64,000 nt of DNA from Anaerococcus rubeinfantis (GCF_001487145.1 NZ_LN913016.1:744001-808000), one strand, 5' to 3'. Positions 48,286 to 57,366 are shown, counted from the stretch's first letter. Made by a program: numbers and translations. The notes: generated by a model from the sequence alone, not told the origin.

Positions 48286-48335
48286 AAATCCAAATTATTG
48301 CACAAAATAATAATTTTGTGCAATAATTTGGATTT
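48286..48335. repeat. Perfect 22 bp inverted repeat with 6 nt loop
   Basis: The left arm 48286-48307 and right arm 48314-48335 are exact reverse complements (begin AAATCCAAATTATTGC, end TTTGGATTT) around the loop TAATAA. Followed by TTTCTT it could act as a terminator, but its right arm also carries the -35 of the recombinase promoter, so a regulatory or binding-site role is possible. Confidence 0.75.
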
Positions 48336-48356
48336 TTCTTTAATTTATGCTATAAT
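48328..48356 (+). promoter_or_regulatory. Promoter for the Xer recombinase gene
   Basis: TTGGAT (48328-48333, inside the inverted repeat), a 17 bp spacer and a perfect TATAAT (48351-48356). The gene starts at 48388 with a TTAGGAG Shine-Dalgarno. Confidence 0.65.
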
Positions 48357-48387
48357 AACCCTAGTTCAAACAAATTAGGAGAATTTT

Positions 48388-49383
48388 ATGAAAAAAATCC
48401 AAACCCCTTTGATTTTAAAAGATTATTTATCTTATCTTAAATCTATTAGAGGACTTTCAAAAAAAACTATTAGTGAATATAATTATGATCTTATTAATTT
48501 TATTTCTTTTCAAATTTTAAGGAAAGTTTATTTTGATGATTTAGATAAATTTAATAAAGATTTAGAAAAATCAATTATAGATTCTAATAAAATTTTTACT
48601 AAATCTTTTATAAATGATATTAATATTCAAGATATGTATGCTTACATCTCATATCTTGATAATGAGCTAAATGATAATACTTCTACAAGATCAAGAAAAA
48701 TCTCTGCTTTAAGATCTTTTTATAAGTATTTACACCAAGAAATTGAAATGATTGATAATAATATCAGTGAAAAACTAAGTAATCCTAAAATTCAAAAACG
48801 TCAACCGGTTTATCTAACCCTAAGCGAAACCGAGCTTTTACTTTCTACTATAGCCGATGAAAAAAATGAATTTTTGAGAAATCGTGACATGGCTATTGTT
48901 TTTACCTTTCTTACAACTGGAATGCGTCTATCAGAACTTGTTAGTGTAAATTTAAGCGATATTAAAGATGATCACTTTTCTATTATTGGAAAAGGTAATA
49001 AAGAAAGAACTATATATTTGACAAAAAATTGCATAGATTTACTTGATAATTATATAATTATTAGGAAAAATTATTTGAAGGATAAAAAGATTGATGCCCT
49101 TTTTATATCTACAAGAAAAAATAGGATTTCTAATAGAGCTGTTCAATCTACTGTTGAAAAATATCTAAAAAAAGCAGGTTTTGATACTAGCGTCTACTCT
49201 ACCCACAAACTAAGGCATACTGCAGCAACTTTGATGTATAAATATGGGAATGTTGACATAAGAGCCTTAAAAGATGTTTTAGGACATGAAAGTGTATCAA
49301 CTACTCAAATTTACACTCATCTTGATAATGAAGATTTGAAAAATGCTGTAAATAAAAATCCCTTATCAAATTTAAAAATCTAA
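48388..49383 (+). CDS. XerC/XerD-type tyrosine recombinase
   Basis: A 331 aa tyrosine recombinase, slightly longer than typical XerC/D (near 300) because of a larger N-terminal SAM-like core-binding domain (SYLKSIRGLSKKTISEYNYDL). The catalytic residues are present: Arg in TTGMRLSELVSV, His/Arg in THKLRHTAATLMY, His in VLGHESVSTTQIYTHL with the nucleophilic Tyr (about residue 308). It is likely to resolve chromosome dimers, since it is a single gene among housekeeping genes with no phage or cassette context. Which Xer protein it is cannot be decided. It is monocistronic with its own promoter and terminator. Confidence 0.88.
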   Translation: MKKIQTPLILKDYLSYLKSIRGLSKKTISEYNYDLINFISFQILRKVYFDDLDKFNKDLEKSIIDSNKIFTKSFINDINIQDMYAYISYLDNELNDNTSTRSRKISALRSFYKYLHQEIEMIDNNISEKLSNPKIQKRQPVYLTLSETELLLSTIADEKNEFLRNRDMAIVFTFLTTGMRLSELVSVNLSDIKDDHFSIIGKGNKERTIYLTKNCIDLLDNYIIIRKNYLKDKKIDALFISTRKNRISNRAVQSTVEKYLKKAGFDTSVYSTHKLRHTAATLMYKYGNVDIRALKDVLGHESVSTTQIYTHLDNEDLKNAVNKNPLSNLKI

Positions 49384-49416
49384 TCTAACTTAAATTAGTC
49401 AGATTAGATTTTTTAA
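49374..49416 (+). terminator. Terminator after the Xer gene, convergent with the mutS operon
   Basis: AAAAATCTAATCT pairs with AGATTAGATTTTT. The stem includes the stop codon. A/T runs on both sides suggest bidirectional use. Confidence 0.8.
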
Positions 49417-49453
49417 TTATTATTTTTATTTTAAAATAAGATAAGCTATAAAA

Positions 49454-50740
49454 TTAGATTATTGAATTAATATCAAGAAAATTATTATCCATAAATTTTT
49501 CCAAAACTTTCATTAAGGCAAGTTTTCCGTGGTATTTATTTAGGCCTCCTTGTAAATAAACTGTATAAGGTTCTCTTAAAGGTCCGTCACATGATAATTC
49601 TGATGTTGCTCCTTCTACAAAGCCTCCTGATGACATTATAACAGGATCTTCGTATCCTGGCATATCATCTGCAATTGGTGTTAAATTTGCATCGACACTA
49701 CAAGATTCTTGGACTGCCTTACAAAATAATCTTAATTTTTCACTAGAATGTAATTTTATTGCTTGAACAATATCGCTTCTTGGATCATCTATTTTTGGTA
49801 TTATTTCATAATTTAAATCATCAAAAACTTTTGCAAATAAGAGAGCAACTTTTATAGATTCTATAGTAGTTTTGCTTGAAAAATATAAGCCTTGTAAAAC
49901 ATTTCTCGTAGTTCCAAAACTTAAGCCCTCATCTTTACCAATCCCTGGAGCTGTCAGGGTATTTGAACAGTATTCTACTAAATCTTTTTTTCCTGAAATA
50001 TATCCGCCTGTTATAGCTATTCCCCCACCAAGATTTTTTATAAGAGATCCTGCCATAATATCTGCCCCTATTTCGATAGGTTCTCTTGTCTCTGTAAATT
50101 CTCCGTAACAATTGTCGACAAAAATAATTGCATTTTCATTTACTCTTCTAATTTCTTTGATTGCTTTTTCGATTTCTTCAATGCTAAAGGCCCTTCTATT
50201 GGTATAGCCTGTAGATCTTTGAATCATAACAAGCTTTGTTTTATCATCTAATACATCTTTTATTTTATCATATTGGATTTCTTGCTCATTTTTTAAATCT
50301 AATTTTTCGTATTTTATACCCTTAGATATGAGATTTCCTTTTTTATTTCCTTCAATTCCTATAACTTGTTGTAAGGTATCATATGGATCTCCATTAATAG
50401 ACAAAATTTTATCTCCATAATTTAAAAGAGAAAATAAAACCAAAGAAATTGCATGGGTTCCTGATACTATATTTGGCCTAACTAGAGAATCCTCTGCCTT
50501 AAAAATTGTAGAAAAAATATCTTCAACTACATCTCTTCCTATGTCGGCGTATCCATAACCTGTTGCTGAATTAAAATGTATGCTTGAAAGATTGTTATCA
50601 CTAAAGGCTTTTAAAACTTTTATTTGATTATATTCACTGATTTTATCAAGCTCTTTAAATCTATTTTCTAAATCTTGGTCTATTTTTTCTATATAATTTT
50701 CTATATTTTTATCAATTCCATATAATTTATTATAAATCAT
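49454..50740 (-). CDS. Methionine gamma-lyase family / aluminium resistance-like PLP protein (YnbB family)
   Basis: A 428 aa fold-type I PLP enzyme of the Cys/Met metabolism superfamily, often labelled aluminium resistance protein. Recognisable are SATGYGYADIGRD (substrate loop), VSGTHAISLVLFSLL, FVDNCYGEFTETREP (Asp-containing PLP contact) and the PLP lysine in MAGSLIKNLGGGIA (about residue 232). The biochemical substrate is not settled for this family, so I assign no reaction. It is the last gene of the mutS-mutL-miaA unit and overlaps miaA by 11 bp. An miaA neighbour is usual for YnbB homologues. Confidence 0.85.
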   Translation of the reverse strand: MIYNKLYGIDKNIENYIEKIDQDLENRFKELDKISEYNQIKVLKAFSDNNLSSIHFNSATGYGYADIGRDVVEDIFSTIFKAEDSLVRPNIVSGTHAISLVLFSLLNYGDKILSINGDPYDTLQQVIGIEGNKKGNLISKGIKYEKLDLKNEQEIQYDKIKDVLDDKTKLVMIQRSTGYTNRRAFSIEEIEKAIKEIRRVNENAIIFVDNCYGEFTETREPIEIGADIMAGSLIKNLGGGIAITGGYISGKKDLVEYCSNTLTAPGIGKDEGLSFGTTRNVLQGLYFSSKTTIESIKVALLFAKVFDDLNYEIIPKIDDPRSDIVQAIKLHSSEKLRLFCKAVQESCSVDANLTPIADDMPGYEDPVIMSSGGFVEGATSELSCDGPLREPYTVYLQGGLNKYHGKLALMKVLEKFMDNNFLDINSII

Positions 50741-51683
50741 AAATCTCCTTTATTATTTTATCCATACCTGATAAAATTTCTTTATCTGATTTTTCATCCC
50801 TATAAAATAAATGTGAAAAATCATAATCTAGGTATTTTTTCATCCAAGTTATTTGTCTTTTGGCATAACGTCTGGTATTTTTTTTGATTTCTGAAACAAG
50901 AGTATCAAATGAAATTTCATTTTCTATATAAGGAAAAAACTCTTTATAACCAATCGCTTGGAGGGATTTTGATTTTGAATCTAATTTATATTTATCAAGT
51001 AGGTTTTTAAATTCATCTTCTAAACCCACTTCAAACATTTTATCAACCCTTAAATTTATTTTATCGTAAAGTTTTGACCTATCCTTATAGTTTATAAAAA
51101 ATAAAATTGGACTTATATCCTCATTTAGTTTTTTGAAACCTCTTCTTAAATAACTTGGTTTTTCTCCAGTTAATTTAAAAGTTTCAATAGCTCTTATAAT
51201 TCTTTGAACTTCATTTTGATGATATTTTTTTGCCTCTATTGGATCAATTTCAATAAGTTTTTGATAAATATATTCGTTTCCTTTTATATTTGCCAAATTT
51301 GTAAGTTCTTTTCTTAGATTTTCATCCTTTTTACTTGTTCCATAATTTAAGTCAAATAAAATAGAATCTATATAAAATCCAGTTCCACCTGCAATTATAG
51401 GAAGTTTTCCTCTAGAATTTATTTTATTAATTAAAGATCTTGCCATATCTTTAAATTCTTGCACGGAATAATCCTCGTTTGGATATTTTATATCAAGTCC
51501 ATAATGACAAATTCCTTCCATTTCAAATTCAGCAATTTTATTGGTTCCGATATCCATGTCTTTATAAATTTGTTGGCTATCAGCGGAGATGATTTCACCA
51601 TCAAATTTTTTGGCAAGCTTTATGGCAAAATCACTTTTACCAGATGCTGTTGGACCTGTAATAATTAAAACTTTATCTGTCAA
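50730..51683 (-). CDS. miaA: tRNA dimethylallyltransferase MiaA
   Basis: It adds an isopentenyl group to A37 of tRNAs reading U-starting codons. I place the start at TTG 51683 (317 aa), because GGAG lies 7 nt upstream and the conserved fold begins at DKVLIITGPTASGKS; an ATG at 51701 would give 323 aa with a weaker site. Other motifs are SADSQQIYKDMDIGTNK, AGGTGFYIDSIL, and the C-terminal RQITWMKK. The start overlaps the mutL 3' end, so translation is coupled in the mutS-mutL-miaA operon. Confidence 0.94.
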   Translation of the reverse strand: MTDKVLIITGPTASGKSDFAIKLAKKFDGEIISADSQQIYKDMDIGTNKIAEFEMEGICHYGLDIKYPNEDYSVQEFKDMARSLINKINSRGKLPIIAGGTGFYIDSILFDLNYGTSKKDENLRKELTNLANIKGNEYIYQKLIEIDPIEAKKYHQNEVQRIIRAIETFKLTGEKPSYLRRGFKKLNEDISPILFFINYKDRSKLYDKINLRVDKMFEVGLEDEFKNLLDKYKLDSKSKSLQAIGYKEFFPYIENEISFDTLVSEIKKNTRRYAKRQITWMKKYLDYDFSHLFYRDEKSDKEILSGMDKIIKEIYDL

Positions 51684-53487
51684 AATATTTCTCCAATTCA
51701 TTTTCTTCTATCATAATAAGGGTATTTTTTCCATCATAGGTTTTATAAGGATTATGGCAAGAATTTAATTTTTCAATACTTGCAAGAGCTTCTGACTTAT
51801 TAATAGTATCACCTTTTCTAAAGATATTTTTATTTATAAGTTTTCCTATTTTTTCTTTAAAATATTCTTCATCTTCTAAATCAATATCAAGTAGATCGTA
51901 GAAAAAATCATTATTTTCTGGATTTTCAAATACAAGGGGAACTGACCTAATTACCAGTTTATCAAAGGAGAATTCTTCTATATCAAAGCCCATTTTTATA
52001 AATAAATCCTTTTTTTGCATGTATTTGTTGTATTCTTCAAGGCTAACTTTAATTATTTTTTGTTCTAATAATTGTTGGGAAGAAATGGAATCACTCTTAA
52101 AATTTTTCATATATTGGTCGAACTTAATCCTTTGATCAGCCCTCCTATGATCAAGTATTAAGATTTTATCATTATAAGTAAATAAAGAATACCTATTAAA
52201 AATCGAACAAGTATAAGATAAATTAGAAATATCAACCTTATTAGATTTTGTTTCTTCCTTAACTAGAGTATTTTGTGGCATTTTATCTTCTATAAAATTA
52301 AGTTCATATCCATTAAAAAAGTTATTTTCCCTATTTTGAATTTCCTTATTTTCTGTATCTTTATTTTCAATTTCGTAAGATATATCATAAGAATTTTCTT
52401 CTTCGTTAACCTTATTATAGGTATTTAAAATCTCACTATAATCATCATAAAAATTTAACTCTTTTTTCTTAATATCATTTACTCTAAGCTCTTTTATACT
52501 AGAATTTTCATATAACTTTTCGCTTATATTTTCTTTTAACAAATCAATTAATTCATTTTCATAGGTAAATTTGATTTCTTTTTTATTTGGATGGATATTT
52601 ACATCAATATTACTTGCATTTGTTTCAATAAAAATAAAAAATCCTGGAAATCTTTGGCTTGGTATTAAGGTTTTGTATTCACCTTCAATAGCCCTACTTA
52701 TACTTTCATTTTCAATAAGCCTATTATTTACGAAAATATACTCCATAGACCTATTTCCCCTATAGTAATTAGCTTTTGAAATATAGCCTTTTACCTTATA
52801 TAAGGAATTTTCAATATTTATTTCAATAAGATTATCCTTTAAATTTTCATCTAATAACTTATAAATTTTATTTTCTAAGTCTTCATTTATTAAGGTTTGA
52901 AAAATAATCCTATTATCTTTTATAAATTTAAAAGATACCTTATCATAACCTAGGGCTAGGGCTTGGATTATTTTTGAAATTTTATTTGACTCATTTATAT
53001 CTGATCCTAAAAATTTTCGCCTAACAGGAAGATTTAAAAATAAATCATAAACTTCTATACTAGTTCCTATATTTGTAGCTATAGAATTAAAAGATACCAT
53101 ATTTCCATTTTGAAAAATTATTTCTTTTCCAATTTCTTGATCTTTTGTTTTAGAAATTGCCTTTACATTTGCACAAGCAAGAATTGATGATAGAGCTTCG
53201 CCCCTAAATCCTAGGGTAAACAAATCGTAGAGGTCTGAAAAATTTTTTATTTTTGATGTGGCATGTCTTTTAAAGGCTTTTTTAAAATCATCTTTTTCTA
53301 TTCCAATCCCATCATCAGTTACTCTAATATAAGATTTTCCCCCATTTTTAATTTCTACAATTATATTTTTTGCTCCTGCATCTATTGAATTTTCAACTAA
53401 TTCTTTTACTATAGAAACAGGAGATTCAATTACTTCTCCTGCTGCAATTTTTTCTATGGTTTTCTTGTCTAGTTCTATGATTTTCAT
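51673..53487 (-). CDS. mutL: DNA mismatch repair protein MutL (endonuclease motif apparently degenerate)
   Basis: It links MutS mismatch recognition to strand removal. Start at 53487 because AAGGAG is 5 nt before it; ATG 53490 is also possible. The GHKL ATPase half is intact: ELVENSIDAGAK, DDGIGI, TLGFRGEALSSI, then NVDVHPNK-like IDVNIHPNKKEIKF. A disordered linker (about 340-420) leads to the C-terminal dimerisation domain. There the DQHAAQERxxYE metal motif of Firmicutes MutL reads DHRRADQRIKFD (about residue 446), and the CPHGRP site reads CHNPYK. It therefore looks unable to nick DNA itself. It is coupled to mutS by a 1 bp shared junction. Confidence 0.95.
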   Translation of the reverse strand: MKIIELDKKTIEKIAAGEVIESPVSIVKELVENSIDAGAKNIIVEIKNGGKSYIRVTDDGIGIEKDDFKKAFKRHATSKIKNFSDLYDLFTLGFRGEALSSILACANVKAISKTKDQEIGKEIIFQNGNMVSFNSIATNIGTSIEVYDLFLNLPVRRKFLGSDINESNKISKIIQALALGYDKVSFKFIKDNRIIFQTLINEDLENKIYKLLDENLKDNLIEINIENSLYKVKGYISKANYYRGNRSMEYIFVNNRLIENESISRAIEGEYKTLIPSQRFPGFFIFIETNASNIDVNIHPNKKEIKFTYENELIDLLKENISEKLYENSSIKELRVNDIKKKELNFYDDYSEILNTYNKVNEEENSYDISYEIENKDTENKEIQNRENNFFNGYELNFIEDKMPQNTLVKEETKSNKVDISNLSYTCSIFNRYSLFTYNDKILILDHRRADQRIKFDQYMKNFKSDSISSQQLLEQKIIKVSLEEYNKYMQKKDLFIKMGFDIEEFSFDKLVIRSVPLVFENPENNDFFYDLLDIDLEDEEYFKEKIGKLINKNIFRKGDTINKSEALASIEKLNSCHNPYKTYDGKNTLIMIEENELEKYFDR

Positions 53488-56096
53488 CATATCTCCTTAA
53501 TTTTTCCTATCAAATTATTTAAAATATTTATAGCCTCTAAGGGGGTTAATTCATTTATATTGATAGAATCGCTAAAGTTTTTAATCTTTTCAATTTCAAT
53601 ATCTTTTATATCATCAATTGAAGATTTAACAATTTTATGGCTATCTTTGAATATTTCATCACTTTGATCAAGTTTATTCATAAATACTTTTGCATTTTCA
53701 ATTATTTCTTCAGGTAAGCCCGACATTCTTGCAACTTCAATTCCATAAGACCTATCAGATTTGCCTCTTGAAATTTTTCTTAAAAATACAAGATTATCAT
53801 TTTCTTCAAGTATATCAATTTTTAAATTAATAACATTATCAAGCTTATTTTCAAGTATTGTAAGTTCATGAAAATGTGTTGCAAAAACAGTTTTAGCCTT
53901 TTTCTTTTTACTTAAATAATCAACTAGGCTCATTGCAATAGATAAACCATCATCTGAGCTTGTCCCCCTACCTACTTCATCTAAAATTATAAAGGATTTG
54001 TCTGTAGAATTTTTTAAAATATTGCTAACTTCATTCATCTCTAGCATAAAAGTTGATTCGCCTTTTGAGATATTATCGCTTGCTCCAATTCTAGTAAAAA
54101 CTTTATCACAAATCGAAATGCTAGCTTCTGTACAAGGAACAAAAGATCCCATTTGGGCAAGAATTATTATAAGGGCCATCTGCCTCATATAAGTTGATTT
54201 TCCTGCCATATTTGGACCTGTAATTATTTGGATTAAATTATCATCTTCTCCAATATCTGTATCGTTTGAAATAAACTCATTTTCCTTAAGTTTTTTCTCA
54301 ATTACAGGGTGTCTTCCATCTTTAATTTTTATGAGATTATCTTTTGTAATTTTTGGTTTTGTATAATTGTTTTCTCTTGCAAGCTTTGATAGGGAATTTA
54401 TGGAATCTATTATTGCAATAAGTTTAGACAAATATTGGAGGGTTTTTGCTTGGCTTAAAATAAAATCCCTAATTTCTCCAAATATTTCATACTCAAGGCT
54501 ATTAATCTTATCGCTTGAACCTAAAATTAGATTTGAAAGTTCTTCTAGTCTTTCGGTTGTATATCTTTCTTGATTTTTTAAGGTTTGTTTTCTAATATAG
54601 TTTTCTGGAACCAAGTGTAGGTTTGATTTTGTAATTTCAATGGAATATCCATTGTTTTTGTTATAATTTATTTTTAATTTATTTATGCCAGTTTTTTCTT
54701 TTTCTTCATTTTCATATAAAAGCAAATCATTTTCTGCAGATAAAGAAGATTTTTTTAACTTATCTAAGTCATTATTAAATCCTTCTTTTATAATTCCACC
54801 TTCAGTAATTAATATTGGTGGGTCATTTACAATAGCTTTATCGAGTATGTTATAAATATTTGAAACATCAGGAATATTTTTTGAAAAAGATACTATATCT
54901 TTATTATCAAGACCTTGCAAAAATCTTTTAAATTCTGGAATATTTCTTATAGAAGTTTTTAAGGAAATAAAATCTCTTGCATTTGCTCTTTGATAAGAAA
55001 TTTTTCCTATTATTCTTTCAAGATCAAAGATATCATCCAAAAAATACGAAACTTTACTTGATAGGTCGGGATTTAAAAAGAAAAATTCAACTAAATCTAG
55101 GCGCTTATCAATTTTTTCTTTTTCTATTAGGGGTCTTTCAAGCCATTCATTTAAAAGTCTTGAACCCATAACTGTATCAGCCTTGTCTATCAATTTAAAT
55201 AAAGAATTTTCCTTTCCTTTTTTGTCAATATTTGTATGAAGTTCCAAATTTCTTCTGGTATTTGCATCTAATTGCAAGTATGAAGATATATCAAGGATTT
55301 CTATATCATTTATATGGGCAAGTTTTTCTTTGTGATAGCTATAAATATAATCAAGTAAATTAGATATAGCAATCAAAGAAATTCTTAAATTTTCTACCTT
55401 TTTAAAGTTTTTCATTCCTAAATTTGTATAAACATTTTGAGATAATTTTTCATAGTCTTTGCTATCTTCAATTTTATTAATTAATATATCCTTGTTTAAA
55501 TTTAGGTAATTTAAAACTTTTTTATTTGAAAAGTTTGAATTTATAATAATTTCTGATGGGGAAATTTTTTCTATTTCATCAATTAATTTATTTGCACTTA
55601 TACTTGGGTTATTTTTTATTTCAAAAGCCATCAATTTTCCAGTAGAAATATCTGAAAAACAAGCACCAAGACCAAATTTATTTTCAAAAATAGAAAGAAG
55701 AAAGTTATTTTCTTTTTTATCTAGTGATTCCAAATCAACAATAGTTCCAGGACTTATAACCCTGGTAATTGCTCTTTTCACAAGTCCCTTAGCTTTTTTG
55801 GGATCTTCAACTTGATCGCACAAGGCAACTTTAAAACCATTTTGAACTAATTTATTTATATAGGTATCTATAACATGGTGAGGCACTCCACACATAGGAG
55901 CTCTTTTATCGTGGCCACATTCTTTGCCCGTAAGAGCAAGCTGGAGATTTTTACTTATAGTTATTGCATCATCAAAAAATGCTTCATAAAAATCCCCCAC
56001 CCTATATAAAAGAAGGGAATCTTTAAAATCATTTTTAACATCAACATAGTGTCTAAGCATTGGTGTTAGTTTGTCATATTTAAAATCTGAATTCAT
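53487..56096 (-). CDS. mutS: DNA mismatch repair protein MutS
   Basis: It recognises mismatches and small loops. It has 869 aa. The mismatch-binding domain I has GDFYEAFFDDA (the Phe-x-Glu reader at about 33-35). Connector, lever and clamp domains follow. The ABC ATPase has GPNMAGKSTYMRQMAL (about 630), DEVGRGTSSDDGLS and ATHFHELT. Its promoter is the extended -10 at 56116. It heads the - strand operon mutS-mutL-miaA-YnbB-like, the normal clostridial order. Confidence 0.97.
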   Translation of the reverse strand: MNSDFKYDKLTPMLRHYVDVKNDFKDSLLLYRVGDFYEAFFDDAITISKNLQLALTGKECGHDKRAPMCGVPHHVIDTYINKLVQNGFKVALCDQVEDPKKAKGLVKRAITRVISPGTIVDLESLDKKENNFLLSIFENKFGLGACFSDISTGKLMAFEIKNNPSISANKLIDEIEKISPSEIIINSNFSNKKVLNYLNLNKDILINKIEDSKDYEKLSQNVYTNLGMKNFKKVENLRISLIAISNLLDYIYSYHKEKLAHINDIEILDISSYLQLDANTRRNLELHTNIDKKGKENSLFKLIDKADTVMGSRLLNEWLERPLIEKEKIDKRLDLVEFFFLNPDLSSKVSYFLDDIFDLERIIGKISYQRANARDFISLKTSIRNIPEFKRFLQGLDNKDIVSFSKNIPDVSNIYNILDKAIVNDPPILITEGGIIKEGFNNDLDKLKKSSLSAENDLLLYENEEKEKTGINKLKINYNKNNGYSIEITKSNLHLVPENYIRKQTLKNQERYTTERLEELSNLILGSSDKINSLEYEIFGEIRDFILSQAKTLQYLSKLIAIIDSINSLSKLARENNYTKPKITKDNLIKIKDGRHPVIEKKLKENEFISNDTDIGEDDNLIQIITGPNMAGKSTYMRQMALIIILAQMGSFVPCTEASISICDKVFTRIGASDNISKGESTFMLEMNEVSNILKNSTDKSFIILDEVGRGTSSDDGLSIAMSLVDYLSKKKKAKTVFATHFHELTILENKLDNVINLKIDILEENDNLVFLRKISRGKSDRSYGIEVARMSGLPEEIIENAKVFMNKLDQSDEIFKDSHKIVKSSIDDIKDIEIEKIKNFSDSININELTPLEAINILNNLIGKIKEI

Positions 56097-56115
56097 TTAA
56101 TCACATCCTTTGACT

Positions 56116-56124
56116 ATTATATCA
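56116..56124 (-). promoter_or_regulatory. Extended -10 promoter for mutS
   Basis: TGATATAAT on the - strand, about 20 bp upstream of the mutS ATG, with an AAGGATGTG site between. No clear -35. Confidence 0.55.
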
Positions 56125-56163
56125 TACGGTAAAATTCAAAAAAAATAAGACTAGTGCAAAAAA

Positions 56164-56246
56164 AATTATTGTCTCAATAAAAACTATCCTTATATAATCT
56201 TAAAATTTTAAGATTATTGGATGCTTCTAATTTGAAACAATAAATT
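56164..56246. repeat. Nested inverted repeats in the dut-mutS intergenic region
   Basis: A perfect 24 bp palindrome (56194-56217, ATAATCTTAAAA and its complement) sits inside a second pair of arms, AATTATTGTCTCAA (56164-56177) and TTGAAACAATAAATT (56232-56246), complementary except for one bulge and one G-T pair. It lies downstream of the dut operon and upstream of mutS. It may terminate the dut operon, but it is more elaborate than the other terminators here. Confidence 0.55.
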
Positions 56247-56262
56247 AAAAATTTTAAAAGCC

Positions 56263-56808
56263 TCATTTAATATTTATTACTTGAATATTTTTTATCCACT
56301 TACTAGAGTCTTTTTCTTGTTTATCAATTATAATAAAACTTCCAAGATCTTTTTTGTAGTCCATATTAGCTTTATTATCAATCTTATAAACCAGTAAAAC
56401 CCTATTAACTTCCAAGGCAGTTTCCATACTCATATTAGTTTTGTGTCCAAATTCATCAGAAAACTCAATTGTATTATTTAAATTTGGATTAATTTTTTCT
56501 CTTGTCAAGATTTTTTCAATAGAAACACCTGCTACTTTAAATTCCTCACCCTTGTTTGTTACTATTTTCATTTCACTTTGACCCATTTTTCTTATATCTT
56601 TTAAGGTCAAAGCATCAATCTCGCTATCTTTATTCTTAATCGTAATAATTTCCGTATCATATTCTAAAATAGACCTATTTGAAATGTAAGATGCAAGCTT
56701 TGAAAATAAAAATATAGAAATTATAAGTACAATTATAAAAAGGATAAAATTATATTTATTTTTACTAAAAAGTCTTGAAATATTATTATTTTTTCTGTTT
56801 CTCATCAT
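56263..56808 (-). CDS. Membrane-anchored SUOX/molybdopterin-oxidoreductase-like domain protein
   Basis: This 181 aa protein has one N-terminal membrane helix (about 20-38, NFILFIIVLIISIFLF) and an external domain. The external part has the layout of the sulfite-oxidase-like molybdopterin-binding fold: LTLKDIRKMGQSEMKIVTNKG, FKVAGVSIEKIL, and at the end WIKNIQVINI. I see no cofactor-ligating Cys, so it may be a cofactor-free relative. This assignment rests on pattern recognition only. It overlaps dut by 4 bp (ATGA), so it is cotranscribed with dut, with no obvious functional link. The function is unknown. Confidence 0.55.
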   Translation of the reverse strand: MMRNRKNNNISRLFSKNKYNFILFIIVLIISIFLFSKLASYISNRSILEYDTEIITIKNKDSEIDALTLKDIRKMGQSEMKIVTNKGEEFKVAGVSIEKILTREKINPNLNNTIEFSDEFGHKTNMSMETALEVNRVLLVYKIDNKANMDYKKDLGSFIIIDKQEKDSSKWIKNIQVINIK

Positions 56809-57239
56809 TTTCCGGTTGAACCGAATCCACCCTCTCCTCTTTCACTATCACATAAATCGTCAACTTTTTTAATTTGAACTTTTTCATAAGCTTGGATAAC
56901 CATTTGAGCTAATCTTTCATTTTTTTTGATTATTTGGTCTTTATTACCAAAATTATAGAAAAATAATTTTATTTCTCCCCTATAATCACTATCAATAATT
57001 CCAGTAGAATTAGCAAGCATTAAATTCCTTTTTACGCCTGTTGAAGATCTTGGATAAATTGCAGCAAAATATCCCTCAGGAATTTCTACCTTTAAATCCG
57101 TCTCAATTTTTCCAACCTCTCCAGGTTTAATAATAATATCTTTTTCATTTGCAGAATATATGTCCATACCAGCAGAATGCTCAGTTTTATATTCAGGTAA
57201 TATACTATCAGTTTTTATTTTTAAAATTTTATTTGACAT
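56805..57239 (-). CDS. dut: dUTP diphosphatase (trimeric dUTPase)
   Basis: It hydrolyses dUTP to dUMP, keeping uracil out of DNA and feeding dTMP synthesis. It has 144 aa. The five motifs are visible: EHSAGMDIYSA, YPRSSTGVKRN, STGIIDSDYRGEI, NERLAQMVI and RGEGGFGSTGK. The last is the nucleotide-capping arm. The gene is first in a two-gene - strand operon with its own promoter at 57267-57295 and a TAGGAG Shine-Dalgarno. Confidence 0.96.
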   Translation of the reverse strand: MSNKILKIKTDSILPEYKTEHSAGMDIYSANEKDIIIKPGEVGKIETDLKVEIPEGYFAAIYPRSSTGVKRNLMLANSTGIIDSDYRGEIKLFFYNFGNKDQIIKKNERLAQMVIQAYEKVQIKKVDDLCDSERGEGGFGSTGK

Positions 57240-57266
57240 AATAACTCCTATCTAATTATCATTTAC

Positions 57267-57295
57267 ATTTTATCATATATTTGTTCGAATTTAAA
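57267..57295 (-). promoter_or_regulatory. Promoter for dut
   Basis: On the - strand TTTAAA, a 17 bp spacer and TAAAAT with a TGA extension. Confidence 0.5.
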
Positions 57296-57341
57296 TTAAA
57301 ATCCTAATTCTTAATTTCTATATTTAAAATTTTTTAAGTAG

Positions 57342-57347
57342 TATAAT
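57342..57347 (+). promoter_or_regulatory. -10 element upstream of pepT
   Basis: A perfect TATAAT 19 bp before the pepT ATG; the -35 region is poor. Divergent from the dut promoter. Confidence 0.45.
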
Positions 57348-57366
57348 TGTCTTGTAGGAGGATAGA

